DNA from: Aromatoleum aromaticum EbN1
GTDB lineage: Bacteria; Pseudomonadota; Gammaproteobacteria; Burkholderiales; Rhodocyclaceae
Length of the DNA: 64,000 bases
Direction: 5' to 3'
Assembly (NCBI RefSeq): GCF_000025965.1
Contig: NC_006513.1
Coordinates: 434,001 to 498,000, forward strand
The notes under the pieces are model-generated. The model saw nothing but the letters and a program-made list of their open reading frames with translations, ran no database searches and had not been told where the DNA came from. The position numbers and the translations under genes are program-made. Every line of letters starts with the position of its first letter. Positions within the stretch are counted from its first letter, which is position 1. Positions 1-8,911 of the stretch are shown here, piece after piece.

Positions 1-232
1 GCGAACCCCCCCCCAGCGACCCCCCCCCCCCTACCCCACCTGTGGAAATGCATGCGCTAGCCGCAACCGTACCCCAGCGCATACCGCCAGCACGCTGCCA
101 TAGCGCTGCCGCTGCAGGAATGGTACCGACGCGCGGTTTTAGGGGGTGGGGGTATGGGTAGCTATGCCCCCGCTGTAAAAACCGCGCACAGCGCGTTTTA
201 CGCGGTCGCGCTCGCGCACAGGTTGCTGACGA
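1..232. other. Noncoding, C/G-homopolymer-rich island edge
   Basis: No coding frame with support is visible. The stretch opens with two long C runs (positions 7-14 and 21-31), has a G-rich tract near 144-158, and GC-rich self-complementary segments around 180-220. It lies downstream of the leftward gene at 293-724 and its terminator. Such homopolymers are unlike the core DNA further right and fit accessory DNA; nothing more can be assigned. Confidence 0.5.
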
Positions 233-265
233 CCAAAAGCAAAAGCCCCGCTCAGTGGCGGGGCT
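233..265 (-). terminator. Rho-independent terminator of the 143-aa gene
   Basis: On the minus strand an 8-bp stem AGCCCCGC/GCGGGGCT with a short loop (244-265) is followed by TTTTGCTTTT. It sits 28 bases beyond the stop codon of the leftward gene at 293-724. Confidence 0.8.
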
Positions 266-292
266 CGGTGACACGGGCTGCTTTGTGGGAGA

Positions 293-724
293 TCAGGGCT
301 TCGGCTGGCGCCCTGTCAGTCCATTGAACTGGCGCCAGCGGGCGTACTGCGTCCGCACCGTCGCCGGGTTGATGCCGCTGCTTTCGCTGATCGCGGCAAG
401 GTGCTTGTTCTGTAGCTCCTCGTAGCCATCGAAGATCGACCACGCCTTCGCGCACAGGCCGCCCTCCTTCGGGCGCTTGATCCCGTTGCGCTCTTCAAGC
501 TGGACCCTCGGCTTCGCCTGCTTCGGCTCGACCTGCTCGCTGTCCGCCTGCTGGCTGTCCGCCCCTGTGGTCGCACCCGGCTCGCCCGGCTCCATCGCCT
601 TCCATCCAAAGCGCACCTCGTCGCCGTCTTTATGCACGGTGATTTCCACCAGCTCGACGGGCACCCCGGCAGCGACACCAGCTCGGCGGGCGTTCTCGCG
701 CTTCGTGTAGGTCTTGGCTTCCAT
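293..724 (-). CDS. Hypothetical island protein, 143 aa
   Basis: I do not recognise the family. The start at 724 is chosen because AAGGAG lies 6 bases upstream; the longer frame to 796 has no such site. The protein has a basic N-terminus (MEAKTYTKRENARRAG), a Q/E/A/D-rich low-complexity middle (about residues 50-85) and a C-terminal segment (about 90-135) ending in SSGINPATVRTQYARWRQF, which reads like a helix-turn-helix. Similar short proteins with such tails occur on plasmids and islands, and DNA binding is plausible but inferred. It is transcribed away from the phage-like cassette at 990 and shares a 265-bp control region with it. Confidence 0.7.
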   Translation of the reverse strand: MEAKTYTKRENARRAGVAAGVPVELVEITVHKDGDEVRFGWKAMEPGEPGATTGADSQQADSEQVEPKQAKPRVQLEERNGIKRPKEGGLCAKAWSIFDGYEELQNKHLAAISESSGINPATVRTQYARWRQFNGLTGRQPKP

Positions 725-894
725 GTCGTTCTCCTTCATCGGTTGTTGGCGTGATTGATGCTCAACATAAGCGCGATTCAAGGCAACGGCCGACAAACAG
801 CGATATCAATTCCTTTTGAATATCGGAATTAACCTACACCAAATCTGTAATACGGCGTTCGTCATACTATCAACGTGAGCTAAGCTATTGTTTT

Positions 895-944
895 TTACCT
901 GTTATTTTACGAGAACAGTTGTGTTACCACCCCGTAACAGGTAA
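895..944. promoter_or_regulatory. Perfect 10-bp inverted repeat, candidate operator
   Basis: TTACCTGTTA (895-904) and its exact complement TAACAGGTAA (935-944) lie 30 bases apart, in the AT-richer control region between the divergent genes at 724 (leftward) and 990 (rightward). The arms start about three helical turns apart (40 bp centre to centre), so one dimeric regulator could bind both faces. The role as operator is inferred. Confidence 0.5.
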
Positions 945-989
945 TTTGTAAGCACAAAACAAGCGCTAACCTATTTTGGGAGTCAAATC

Positions 990-1694
990 ATGTCCGTCTA
1001 TGCAGATGTCACACCAGCCCTCCACCCTGCCGTTATCGAAGAGCTCCCCGGCTACGAGGACCACAAGGGTTATGTTCAAGAGATCACCGAAGCTTTCTCG
1101 GTCGCGTACGAAGGGATTGCAGACCTGCACAAGGCACGGGCTGCGGTGGCGCGAAACCCGACGATGAACGAAGCAGCGCAATTGCTGATGGTGGCGAAAG
1201 AAGCCACTAAACGAATGGACGCTATGACGCGCAAGTTCGATTCGGCAACCGCCAACCTGAGCAAGGCGATTGACGCTATTGAAGGCGACCTGACCCGCCC
1301 GCTCGCCACCTCCGCCGCTGCAGGGCCAATCCCTACTGAAATTCGCGCCTACGTCCATTCTCTGGACAACGACAAGCGCAGCGCTTTCCTGAACGAGGCA
1401 ATGGCGAATAAGGACGAGCAAACCCTCGCCGCCGTGCTGGGCGCTCCCAGCTACCTGTCTGGCATCACCGAGGCGGACAAGGCATACCGGGTCCGCCGAT
1501 ACCACGAGCAGACCAAACCGGAACTCGCGCAGCGCTTGGACCTCATGAAGCGCGCCCGGGAGATGGCGCATAACCGAGCGGGGCTGATCTACATGCAAAT
1601 CGAGAAGGCTATGGGCGCGCCATGGAGCCGCGTGCAGGAATTGCGCGAGCAGACCGGCGCAGCGGAATCAGCGTTTAAGAGATTTGCCAGCTGA
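990..1694 (+). CDS. Hypothetical phage-like protein, 234 aa
   Basis: A soluble, helix-rich protein without signal peptide or membrane segment. The ATG at 990 follows GGGAG at a suitable distance. The central part (about residues 35-110) looks like long amphipathic helices (EAAQLLMVAKEATKRMD) and the C-terminal 60 residues are basic and helical. I recognise no domain. It leads a rightward set followed by a DUF5681 protein and three small overlapping genes, so it probably belongs to the same phage- or plasmid-derived module. The inverted repeat at 895-944 lies just upstream and may control it. Confidence 0.75.
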   Translation: MSVYADVTPALHPAVIEELPGYEDHKGYVQEITEAFSVAYEGIADLHKARAAVARNPTMNEAAQLLMVAKEATKRMDAMTRKFDSATANLSKAIDAIEGDLTRPLATSAAAGPIPTEIRAYVHSLDNDKRSAFLNEAMANKDEQTLAAVLGAPSYLSGITEADKAYRVRRYHEQTKPELAQRLDLMKRAREMAHNRAGLIYMQIEKAMGAPWSRVQELREQTGAAESAFKRFAS

Positions 1695-1772
1695 CCTGTA
1701 TCCCCCCTGCAGAAAACAGGACGGCGCGAGTTATCCATCGTCGTCGTCCTAGGTGACACATAGGAGTTGAAC

Positions 1773-2180
1773 ATGGCAAGACAGCTATTCAAGCCCGGCC
1801 AGTCCGGCAATCCGAAGGGACGCCCGAAAGGGTCGGTTAATAAGCAGACGCTGGTGTCGCAGGCGCTGATGCAAAACGCGGAGAAGGTGGCCCATGTGGT
1901 ATGCAAGGCAGCAATGAACGGCGACATGCAGGCCGCACAGCTTTTGATGAGCCGCGTTCTCCCGATGCTGCGTTCGACTAGCGCCACTGTGCAATTTGAA
2001 CTCGACACCACTGGCCCGCTGACCGAGCAAGCGAAGCAAGTGCTTCAGGCTGTGGCGGATGGGGATCTGAACCCCGATACCGGCAAGTGGCTGATTGACA
2101 GCATTACCGCGCTCGCTGGGCTGCGTCAGGTAGATGAACTGGCGGGACGGCTGGATGCGCTGGAAGGGGAGCGAGCATGA
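1773..2180 (+). CDS. DUF5681 domain protein, 135 aa
   Basis: The N-terminus FKPGQSGNPKGRPKGSVNK is the signature of DUF5681, a short basic motif common in phage and island proteins, often near terminase or DNA-processing genes. The rest is helical with no catalytic motif visible. ATG 1773 is preferred over TTG 1767, because TAGGAG (1761-1766) would touch the TTG but sits 6 bases from the ATG. The stop overlaps the next start by 4 bases (ATGA), so this is the first of a translationally coupled cassette. Function is unknown; DNA binding by the Arg/Lys/Gly motif is inferred. Confidence 0.8.
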   Translation: MARQLFKPGQSGNPKGRPKGSVNKQTLVSQALMQNAEKVAHVVCKAAMNGDMQAAQLLMSRVLPMLRSTSATVQFELDTTGPLTEQAKQVLQAVADGDLNPDTGKWLIDSITALAGLRQVDELAGRLDALEGERA

Positions 2181-2587
2181 ACCCGACCAATATGACCACA
2201 TTGGTAACAGAAGACCTGTTCGAGCAATTGGTCGTCATGGCTATCCCGCGCCATGCGCGAGCTGTGGAGCTCAGGTACGACGGCAATTTCTGGTTGATTA
2301 CCGGCCCGAAGACTCGCGCCGGCTTGATCGAGAAAGCCAAGCAGTCGCTTCGTCATTACAAGTATGTGACCTATTACTTGGACGGGAATTACCCGCCCTA
2401 CGACCGTCAAGCAATGATCACCGCCGTTTGCGAACCGACGCTGCCTACCTATCCCGTGGTGGCTTTTCTTCGGTCGCTCTGGCAAGCCGCTGAGAAAGAC
2501 CCGCATCCCGAGGTGCGAGCGTATGCGCGGGCTGTACTGGACGCGAACCCCCAAGCAGGCGTGACCAAACGAAGGAGAGCAGCATGA
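2177..2587 (+). CDS. Hypothetical protein, 136 aa, paralogue of the next gene
   Basis: Starts with an ATGA overlap on the DUF5681 gene and a GGGGAG site 7 bases upstream. It shares with the next gene an N-terminal TTxVT, a Y-x-G-x-x-W-L core, a basic AK-x-x-LR-x-Y motif, a TY segment, and a C-terminal DPxPxxRxxAxxxLDA tail. The two are therefore tandem duplicates that have diverged strongly. No family is recognised and no catalytic motif is seen. ATG 2192 would align better with the paralogue's start, but the coupled 2177 start is more natural. Confidence 0.75.
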   Translation: MNPTNMTTLVTEDLFEQLVVMAIPRHARAVELRYDGNFWLITGPKTRAGLIEKAKQSLRHYKYVTYYLDGNYPPYDRQAMITAVCEPTLPTYPVVAFLRSLWQAAEKDPHPEVRAYARAVLDANPQAGVTKRRRAA

Positions 2588-2991
2588 CCACAGTAACGAC
2601 GCAAGACGAGCAGGAGATGATTCAGGTGATGAGCGGGCCGGACGGCGCGACAGCGGTACTGCTCGTCTATGGCGGATGTAGCTGGCTGGTGGAACGGGAG
2701 AGCCTTGCGCGTTCCATCGCAGCGGCGAAGGGAGTGCTGCGTGACTACCGGCATTCTACCTACACGGTGCGGGCCGAATGCACGCCGAGCGATCTGTGGG
2801 CAACGATCACGCCGGTGTTCTCGGCCAAAGACATGCCCGCCGACGCGCTGGCCAAGCTGCAGGACGCTGCGCAGAACGATCCGGACCCTGCGCGGCGCGA
2901 AGTGGCACAGCGGGAGCTCGATGCTCGCCACTGGTCGCTTTGTCAATGCCGATTTAAAACTGACACGCTTTCCCGGCGGTTGCCGATTTAA
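2584..2991 (+). pseudogene. Small paralogous gene interrupted near its 3' end by IS21-family insertion
   Basis: Begins with a 4-base ATGA overlap on its paralogue. Codon 119 (CTT, 2938-2940) is the last original codon; after it the frame runs into the IS end and adds 16 foreign residues (CQCRFKTDTLSRRLPI) before a stop at 2991. If the IS and one copy of GCTT are removed, the frame continues at 5040 for eight codons (RPWPGKRA) to TGA 5064-5066, giving a 127-aa ancestral protein. The interrupted product keeps almost the whole domain, so it may still work. Downstream genes of the cassette are now separated from their promoter. Confidence 0.8.
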
Positions 2992-3000
2992 AACTGATAC
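2941..3000. repeat. IS21 end with two internal terminal repeats
   Basis: TGCCGATTTAAAACTGACAC (2947-2966) and TGCCGATTTAAAACTGATAC (2981-3000) are near-identical direct repeats 34 bases apart at the istB-side end. They match the repeats at the other end in inverted orientation. In this family they are transposase-binding sites. Confidence 0.85.
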
Positions 3001-3021
3001 ACCTCTATCCCATTGACATGT

Positions 3022-3078
3022 GCGACGGAGCGCCCCGAAGGGAGGGCCGAAGGCCCGACCGCAGGGGCGCTCCGTCGC
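3022..3078. repeat. 15-bp perfect inverted repeat 3' of istB
   Basis: GCGACGGAGCGCCCC (3022-3036) pairs exactly with GGGGCGCTCCGTCGC (3064-3078). A smaller GGGCC-GAA-GGCCC hairpin (about 3044-3056) is nested in the loop. It begins 8 bases beyond the istB stop (reading leftwards), with no U tract. It could end or shield the istAB transcript, or block read-in from outside; the role is inferred. Confidence 0.8.
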
Positions 3079-3085
3079 GCGGCCC

Positions 3086-5035
<1,950 letters not shown>

Positions 5036-5066
5036 GCTTCGCCCGTGGCCCGGGAAGCGCGCGTGA
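5036..5066 (+). pseudogene. Severed 3' end of the gene interrupted at 2940
   Basis: Target duplicate GCTT (5036-5039), then eight codons RPWPGKRA and TGA (5064-5066). This is the original C-terminus of the small gene begun at 2584. The TGA overlaps the GTG start of the next gene (GTGA), matching the 4-base overlaps of the rest of the cassette and confirming the reconstruction. Confidence 0.75.
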
Positions 5067-5425
5067 GGGTTCGCGTCTCGACCGCCGTCCTTGCCCGACT
5101 TGGACGGCTTGAGCAAATGAAGAGCGCTGCCAAGCCAGGGAAGCTCTGGCCGCGGATTATGGGGCTGGACGAGTGGGAAGAAGCTGCACAGGACTCGCAG
5201 CATGAGCTCGTGGAAGCCACTCACCCGTCGGGGCCGCGAATCCGCATCCTCACCGACGGTAACGCCTTCGACCGGGGCGAGCAGGCCAGGCGCCAGCAAG
5301 CGGACCACAGGGCAGCGAACAAGGAAGCTAGCAGCCAGCAGCGCGACGGGAACCGGGAATACCTCCGTCGGCAGCAAGAGATGCGAGCAGAGGCAGAACG
5401 ACAAGCGTTAGGAAACCGTGGCTAA
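5063..5425 (+). CDS. Hypothetical phage-like protein, 120 aa
   Basis: The GTG start at 5063 is deduced from the reconstructed 4-base overlap with the interrupted gene. It gives (V)RVSTAVLARLGRLEQ, a start that looks natural, whereas the open frame from 4943 begins inside the IS. The C-terminal half (about 65-118) is charged and Gln/Arg-rich, probably a long helix or coiled coil (RREEMRAEAERQ-like). No domain is recognised. It closes the DUF5681 cassette and is followed by a strong terminator at 5468. After IS insertion its expression depends on read-through or an IS promoter. Confidence 0.7.
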   Translation: MRVRVSTAVLARLGRLEQMKSAAKPGKLWPRIMGLDEWEEAAQDSQHELVEATHPSGPRIRILTDGNAFDRGEQARRQQADHRAANKEASSQQRDGNREYLRRQQEMRAEAERQALGNRG

Positions 5426-5467
5426 ACGGAACCAGCATCGGGGTGATTACATAGCTTGACGGTGCCG

Positions 5468-5496
5468 AACCCGCCCATGGTGGCGGGTTTGTTTTG
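5468..5496 (+). terminator. Rho-independent terminator of the phage-like cassette
   Basis: Perfect stem AACCCGCC (5468-5475) / GGCGGGTT (5482-5489) with a 6-base loop, followed by TGTTTTG. It lies 43 bases after the stop at 5425. Confidence 0.9.
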
Positions 5497-5560
5497 ACTG
5501 CATGCTTCGAATCGACGTTGCGTGGGCGAAGACGTGGCGCAGGAGACCTTAGCGCCGTAG

Positions 5561-5610
5561 ACACACCGTCACACACCGTCACACACCGTCATTCACCGTC
5601 ATTCACCGTC
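5561..5610. repeat. Five tandem 10-bp repeats
   Basis: Three copies of ACACACCGTC are followed by two of ATTCACCGTC, all sharing CACCGTC in phase. The 10-bp period places each copy on the same DNA face. They end 82 bases before the start of the coiled-coil/winged-helix gene at 5693 and may be binding sites for its regulator. Confidence 0.85.
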
Positions 5611-5692
5611 GTCTCGCAATCCCATTAATTTTTCCTTGCGTCGCTTTGTACGTCATGATCTAATTCGCCTAACGAACCATGAGAGGCAGACC

Positions 5693-6166
5693 ATGACGAA
5701 CCTAGAGCAGCCTCTTGCTGCGTTGCGATCGCTGATTGCCCAGAAGAAGAAAGAGCTTGATGAACTGGAAAACGCGTTAGCCGTCATTGAGAAGTTCGTA
5801 TTGGAACCGGAGAAGATCGCCGGGAACGATGTCTCGGAAGGGGACGGTGTAATTAAACTCGATGAGCTGGTCTTAGAAGGAGGACCTTCAGGGCGACACA
5901 GCACCTTTACAAACGACGTAATCGACGTGATACGACGGCTTGGAGATCAGGAGTTCTCCGTCGCGCACATCGACACGCTCATGCGAAAGATGGGAAAGAT
6001 TTCGGGTGAAAAGTCGCCACGCCCGCGGATCTCAGCACTGCTTGGTAAGTTGGAAGAAAGCGGGATGCTTGAGCGCACCTTCAAGGGCGGGGGTAACGTA
6101 CCCCATAAATACAGATTGAAGGTGCAAGACGAAACTGCTCAGAATGAGCTGTCTGAAGAGTTATGA
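5693..6166 (+). CDS. Coiled-coil plus winged-helix-like protein, 157 aa
   Basis: ATG 5693 follows GAGAGGCAGACC and is preferred over the TTG-started longer frame at 5636. Residues 1-45 form a predicted coiled coil (LRSLIAQKKKELDELENAL). After an acidic linker, residues 75-145 read like a winged-helix domain: FTNDVIDVIRRLGDQEFSVAHID, then PRISALLGKLEESGMLERTF and a basic wing. This suggests a dimeric DNA-binding protein of the type often found alone on genomic islands. The 10-bp repeats upstream are candidate sites. I cannot name a family. A 14-bp hairpin overlaps its stop codon. Confidence 0.75.
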   Translation: MTNLEQPLAALRSLIAQKKKELDELENALAVIEKFVLEPEKIAGNDVSEGDGVIKLDELVLEGGPSGRHSTFTNDVIDVIRRLGDQEFSVAHIDTLMRKMGKISGEKSPRPRISALLGKLEESGMLERTFKGGGNVPHKYRLKVQDETAQNELSEEL

Positions 6167-6196
6167 AACAGCCAAGTTGGCGCTTGGCTGTTTCAT
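6163..6196 (+). terminator. 14-bp hairpin at the 3' end of the preceding gene
   Basis: ATGAAACAGCCAAG (6163-6176) pairs perfectly with CTTGGCTGTTTCAT (6183-6196) across a 6-base loop. It starts inside the stop codon. No long U run follows, so it may be a weak terminator or an RNA-stabilising hairpin. Confidence 0.6.
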
Positions 6197-6329
6197 TAGG
6201 GAAAAGTCCTTGGTGGGCCCAAGGGACTCTCGCTAGCTTTGACGAAAGCGTTGCAATAGTAGCCCTCAAAGGGGGGCGTTGCAAGGTTGCGAGTTCTGTG
6301 TTCGGGCCCTGTCCTAATTGGAGCCCATC

Positions 6330-6473
6330 ATGTCGCAACGCGATCTGTTTGGAGTGCCGGCCGAGGAGGAAGGGACCGTCATCTACACGATGACGATCCG
6401 CCTTAAGTCCGGAAAGGTGATTCGGAGGCCGAACGGCCGTCCGTTCCGCATCGTGATTCGCCCGAAGAAGTAA
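6330..6473 (+). CDS. Small basic hypothetical protein, 47 aa
   Basis: The frame begins MSQRDLFGVPAEEEGTVIYT and ends RPFRIVIRPKK. TTGGAG lies about 7 bases upstream of the ATG, and a strong terminator follows 27 bases after the stop, so this is a complete single-gene unit. The alternation of short charged and hydrophobic stretches suggests a small beta-sheet protein. No family is recognised. It is the last gene of the island before tRNA-Ser. Confidence 0.6.
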   Translation: MSQRDLFGVPAEEEGTVIYTMTIRLKSGKVIRRPNGRPFRIVIRPKK

Positions 6474-6500
6474 TTCGGGGCGGCTATTAACAATCGCTGC

Positions 6501-6531
6501 AACGGCGCCTTCAGTGAAGGTGCCGTTTTTT
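6501..6531 (+). terminator. Rho-independent terminator of the 47-aa gene
   Basis: Stem AACGGC-CCTTCA / GAAGG-GCCGTT with one bulged position, followed by six T. Confidence 0.85.
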
Positions 6532-6670
6532 GTGCGATGGGCGAGATTTTGCAGTTAATTGCACTGCTCGTTACCCTAATCTTCTTACCATGTGCTTACA
6601 AGGCACATTTCTTACGTACCCAAAGCACCTACTTCACGAGAAAAACATACAGCTAAGTGCTTGTTTTTGT

Positions 6671-6758
6671 TGGCGGAAGCGGTGAGATTCGAACTCACGA
6701 ACGGTTGCCCGTTGCCGGTTTTCAAGACCGGTGCAATCGACCACTCTGCCACGCTTCC
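6671..6758 (-). tRNA. tRNA-Ser (anticodon TGA)
   Basis: The minus strand gives an 88-nt class II tRNA with CCA encoded. The acceptor arms are GGAAGCG/CGCTTCC, the D-arm region is GGCAGAGTGGTC, the anticodon loop is CTTGAAA, the long variable arm is rich in GGGC/GCCC, and the T arm is GTTCGAATC. Its 3' end faces the island at 1-6670, the usual orientation for integration of tRNA-targeted elements. Confidence 0.97.
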
Positions 6759-6897
6759 CGGGCGGTTCGGGCAGGTTTCCAGTTGCGCTGCCGTGCTGCC
6801 GAGAGCGGCGAAGTATACCACCGGGCGCGCCCTGCACTGCCACACGAAAGTTGCCGGCCGCAGCGCGGGCGATTGTGCCCCAGGGGAGTCCTCCGCC

Positions 6898-8199
6898 TCA
6901 ATTCCGCTCGAAAAGGGCGATCGACTCCACATGCGAGGTTTGCGGGAACATGTTCGCAATGCCGGCGCCCCGCAGCACGTAGCCTTTCTCGTGCACCAGC
7001 ACGGCAGCATCGCGCGCGAGCGTGGCCGGGTTGCAGGATACGTAAACGATGCGCGCGGGCGATTGCAGGGTGCTGAGCGCCTTGACGACCGCGATCGCTC
7101 CCTCCCGCGGTGGATCGATCAGCAGCTTGTCGAGCCTGCCGAGAGCAGCGAGGCTGTCTTCGGTCGCTTCGAACAGGTTTGCGGCGTGGAATTCGCTGCG
7201 GCCGTGCAGGCCATTACGTCGCGCGTTCTTCGCCGCACGCCTGACGAGTGATTCGCTGCCCTCGACGCCTACCACGGTGGCTCCGCAGCGGGCGATCGGC
7301 AAGCTGAAATTTCCGAGCCCGCAAAACAGGTCGGCGATGCGCTCGCCGGGCCGGGGATCGAGCAACTGCAACGAGCGACGGATCAGCAGGCGGTTGATGT
7401 CGATATTCACCTGGGTGAAGTCGGTCGGCTGGAACGCCATCGCGACGTCGAACTCGGGCAGCGTATAGGCGAGCGGCGCTGCACCTTTCGGGTGGAGCGG
7501 ATGCGCCGTCGCCGGCGCCCCGGGCTGCAGCCACACCTGCACGCCGTGCTCGCCGGCGAAAGCGGCGAGTCGCGCCTCGTCGGCAGGAGTCAACGGCAAC
7601 AGGTTGCGGAACACCAGCACGATCGCGGTGTCGCCGATCGCGATTTCGATCTGCGGCAGCCGGTCGGCTATCGAGAGGCCGCCGACGAGCTCGTGCAGCG
7701 CCGGCAACATTCCCGAGACGTGAGGAGGCAGGATCGGGCAGCTGCGCATGTCGGCGATGTAGCTGCTGCGCCGTTCGTGGAAGCCGATCAGCACTCCGCC
7801 TTTTTTCGGCACCACCCTCACGCCGATCCGCGCGCGATAGCGGTAACCCCAGGACGGGCCGTGGATCGCCGCGTAGATGATGTCGGGCCTTACCTTTCCG
7901 ACGTGCCACAACGCGTCCTCGAGCACGCGCTGCTTGGCGGCCGCCTGCGCGACCGAGTCGAGATGCTGCATCGAGCACCCCCCGCATACGCCGAAATGCT
8001 CGCAGCGAGGTCGAACGCGCTGGGCGCTGGCCTTGATGATGCGTGTCGCCTCGGCAAGGTCGTAACTCGGCCGCTGACGATAGACCGTATATTCGACCTG
8101 CTCGCCCGCAAGTGCCCCCTCGACGAAGACGACTTTGCCGTCAACATGCGCGACCCCGCGACCTTCGTGATCCAGCGACTCGATGACTGCGACAGGCAT
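6898..8199 (-). CDS. rlmD: 23S rRNA (uracil-1939 C5)-methyltransferase RlmD
   Basis: 433 aa from ATG 8199; the open frame runs on upstream without homology. An N-terminal TRAM-like OB domain (about 1-55) precedes the [4Fe-4S] cysteines CEHFGVCGGC and a further Cys in RSCPIL. The C-terminal Rossmann domain has SAM-binding motif DLFCGLGNFSLP, the DPPREG motif and the catalytic cysteine in VYVSCNPATLARD. The enzyme methylates U1939 of 23S rRNA using SAM. All iron-sulfur and catalytic cysteines are present. It is a single gene next to tRNA-Ser, divergent from the small lipoprotein gene. Confidence 0.95.
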   Translation of the reverse strand: MPVAVIESLDHEGRGVAHVDGKVVFVEGALAGEQVEYTVYRQRPSYDLAEATRIIKASAQRVRPRCEHFGVCGGCSMQHLDSVAQAAAKQRVLEDALWHVGKVRPDIIYAAIHGPSWGYRYRARIGVRVVPKKGGVLIGFHERRSSYIADMRSCPILPPHVSGMLPALHELVGGLSIADRLPQIEIAIGDTAIVLVFRNLLPLTPADEARLAAFAGEHGVQVWLQPGAPATAHPLHPKGAAPLAYTLPEFDVAMAFQPTDFTQVNIDINRLLIRRSLQLLDPRPGERIADLFCGLGNFSLPIARCGATVVGVEGSESLVRRAAKNARRNGLHGRSEFHAANLFEATEDSLAALGRLDKLLIDPPREGAIAVVKALSTLQSPARIVYVSCNPATLARDAAVLVHEKGYVLRGAGIANMFPQTSHVESIALFERN

Positions 8200-8535
8200 T
8201 GAAGATCCACCAAAAGTCGATAATTTTACGTCTCTCCGCGGCACATTTCCCAGCGGTACACTGCGGGGAGGAAAACTTGACGGCAGCAAACGTCCGACGG
8301 TCTTGCTCGGCCACCCATACAAATCGAAACATACCGTCCGGCGGGATGCCACAACCCTTGTGCCGTGCGGAATCCCGGTGTTTATCCTGGTGCGGCACTG
8401 CAACATATAACGAGTGACTGCGACATTGACATGCTAGAATTTCCATTGGTCTACCGCTTGCATAATCGTTTTGACGATCTGCAGCCAGGGCGGATCAACT
8501 GCTGTCATCACCTCTATCCAATAAGGAAACCAGAC
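8200..8535. other. Divergent control region of rlmD and the lipoprotein gene
   Basis: 336 bases without a supported gene. A possible extended -10 element TGCTAGAAT lies at 8432-8440, about 95 bases before the lipoprotein start, with no good -35. ATAAGGA at 8521-8527 is the lipoprotein ribosome-binding site. No hairpin of note was found. Confidence 0.4.
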
Positions 8536-8805
8536 ATGAAACAATCGCTCCTCGTCGCTGCCCTCCTCACTTTCGCCCTGTCCGCATGCGGCGAGAAGGA
8601 AGAGCCCGCAGCTCCTCCTCCCGCGCAGGAAGCAGCGCCGGCAGCCGCCGTCGAGGAAACCGCTAAGGAAGCCGTGGAAAGCGCCAAGGAAGGCGCGGCC
8701 AACGCGGTCGAAGCAGCCAAGGAAGGCGCCGAGCGAGCTGTCGCAGCAGCCAAGGAAGGTGCTGAGGCCGCTGTCGAAGCAACGAAGGAAGCCGTTCAGA
8801 AGTAA
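8536..8805 (+). CDS. Small lipoprotein with 11-residue repeats, 89 aa
   Basis: The signal peptide MKQSLLVAALLTFALSAC ends in lipobox LSAC, so the mature protein should carry lipid on that cysteine. After a Pro/Glu/Ala linker, residues about 37-87 are four to five repeats of the pattern AKEGAxxAVEA with an 11-residue period. That period gives an amphipathic helix, as in apolipoprotein-, LEA- or synuclein-like proteins. A membrane-anchored helix, perhaps surface-binding or stress-protective, is inferred. It has an AAGGA site and a strong terminator, so it is a monocistronic gene. Confidence 0.85.
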   Translation: MKQSLLVAALLTFALSACGEKEEPAAPPPAQEAAPAAAVEETAKEAVESAKEGAANAVEAAKEGAERAVAAAKEGAEAAVEATKEAVQK

Positions 8806-8822
8806 CTGCCTGTTCCGGAACG

Positions 8823-8848
8823 AAAAAGCCGGCGCAAGCCGGCTTTTT
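8823..8848. terminator. Bidirectional terminator between lipoprotein gene and bamC
   Basis: Perfect 11-bp stem AAAAAGCCGGC/GCCGGCTTTTT with a 4-base loop. A-run on one side and T-run on the other let it serve both convergent genes. Confidence 0.92.
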
Positions 8849-8911
8849 CATGAGCGAAGGAAATATCTCCGACGCGAGTTCCCGGTCATCCCTATGGGAT
8901 GACTCTACCCC

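Noticed and set aside
5561..5610. CRISPR-like array
   Set aside because: Repeats are 10 bp with no spacers and there are no cas genes in the window.
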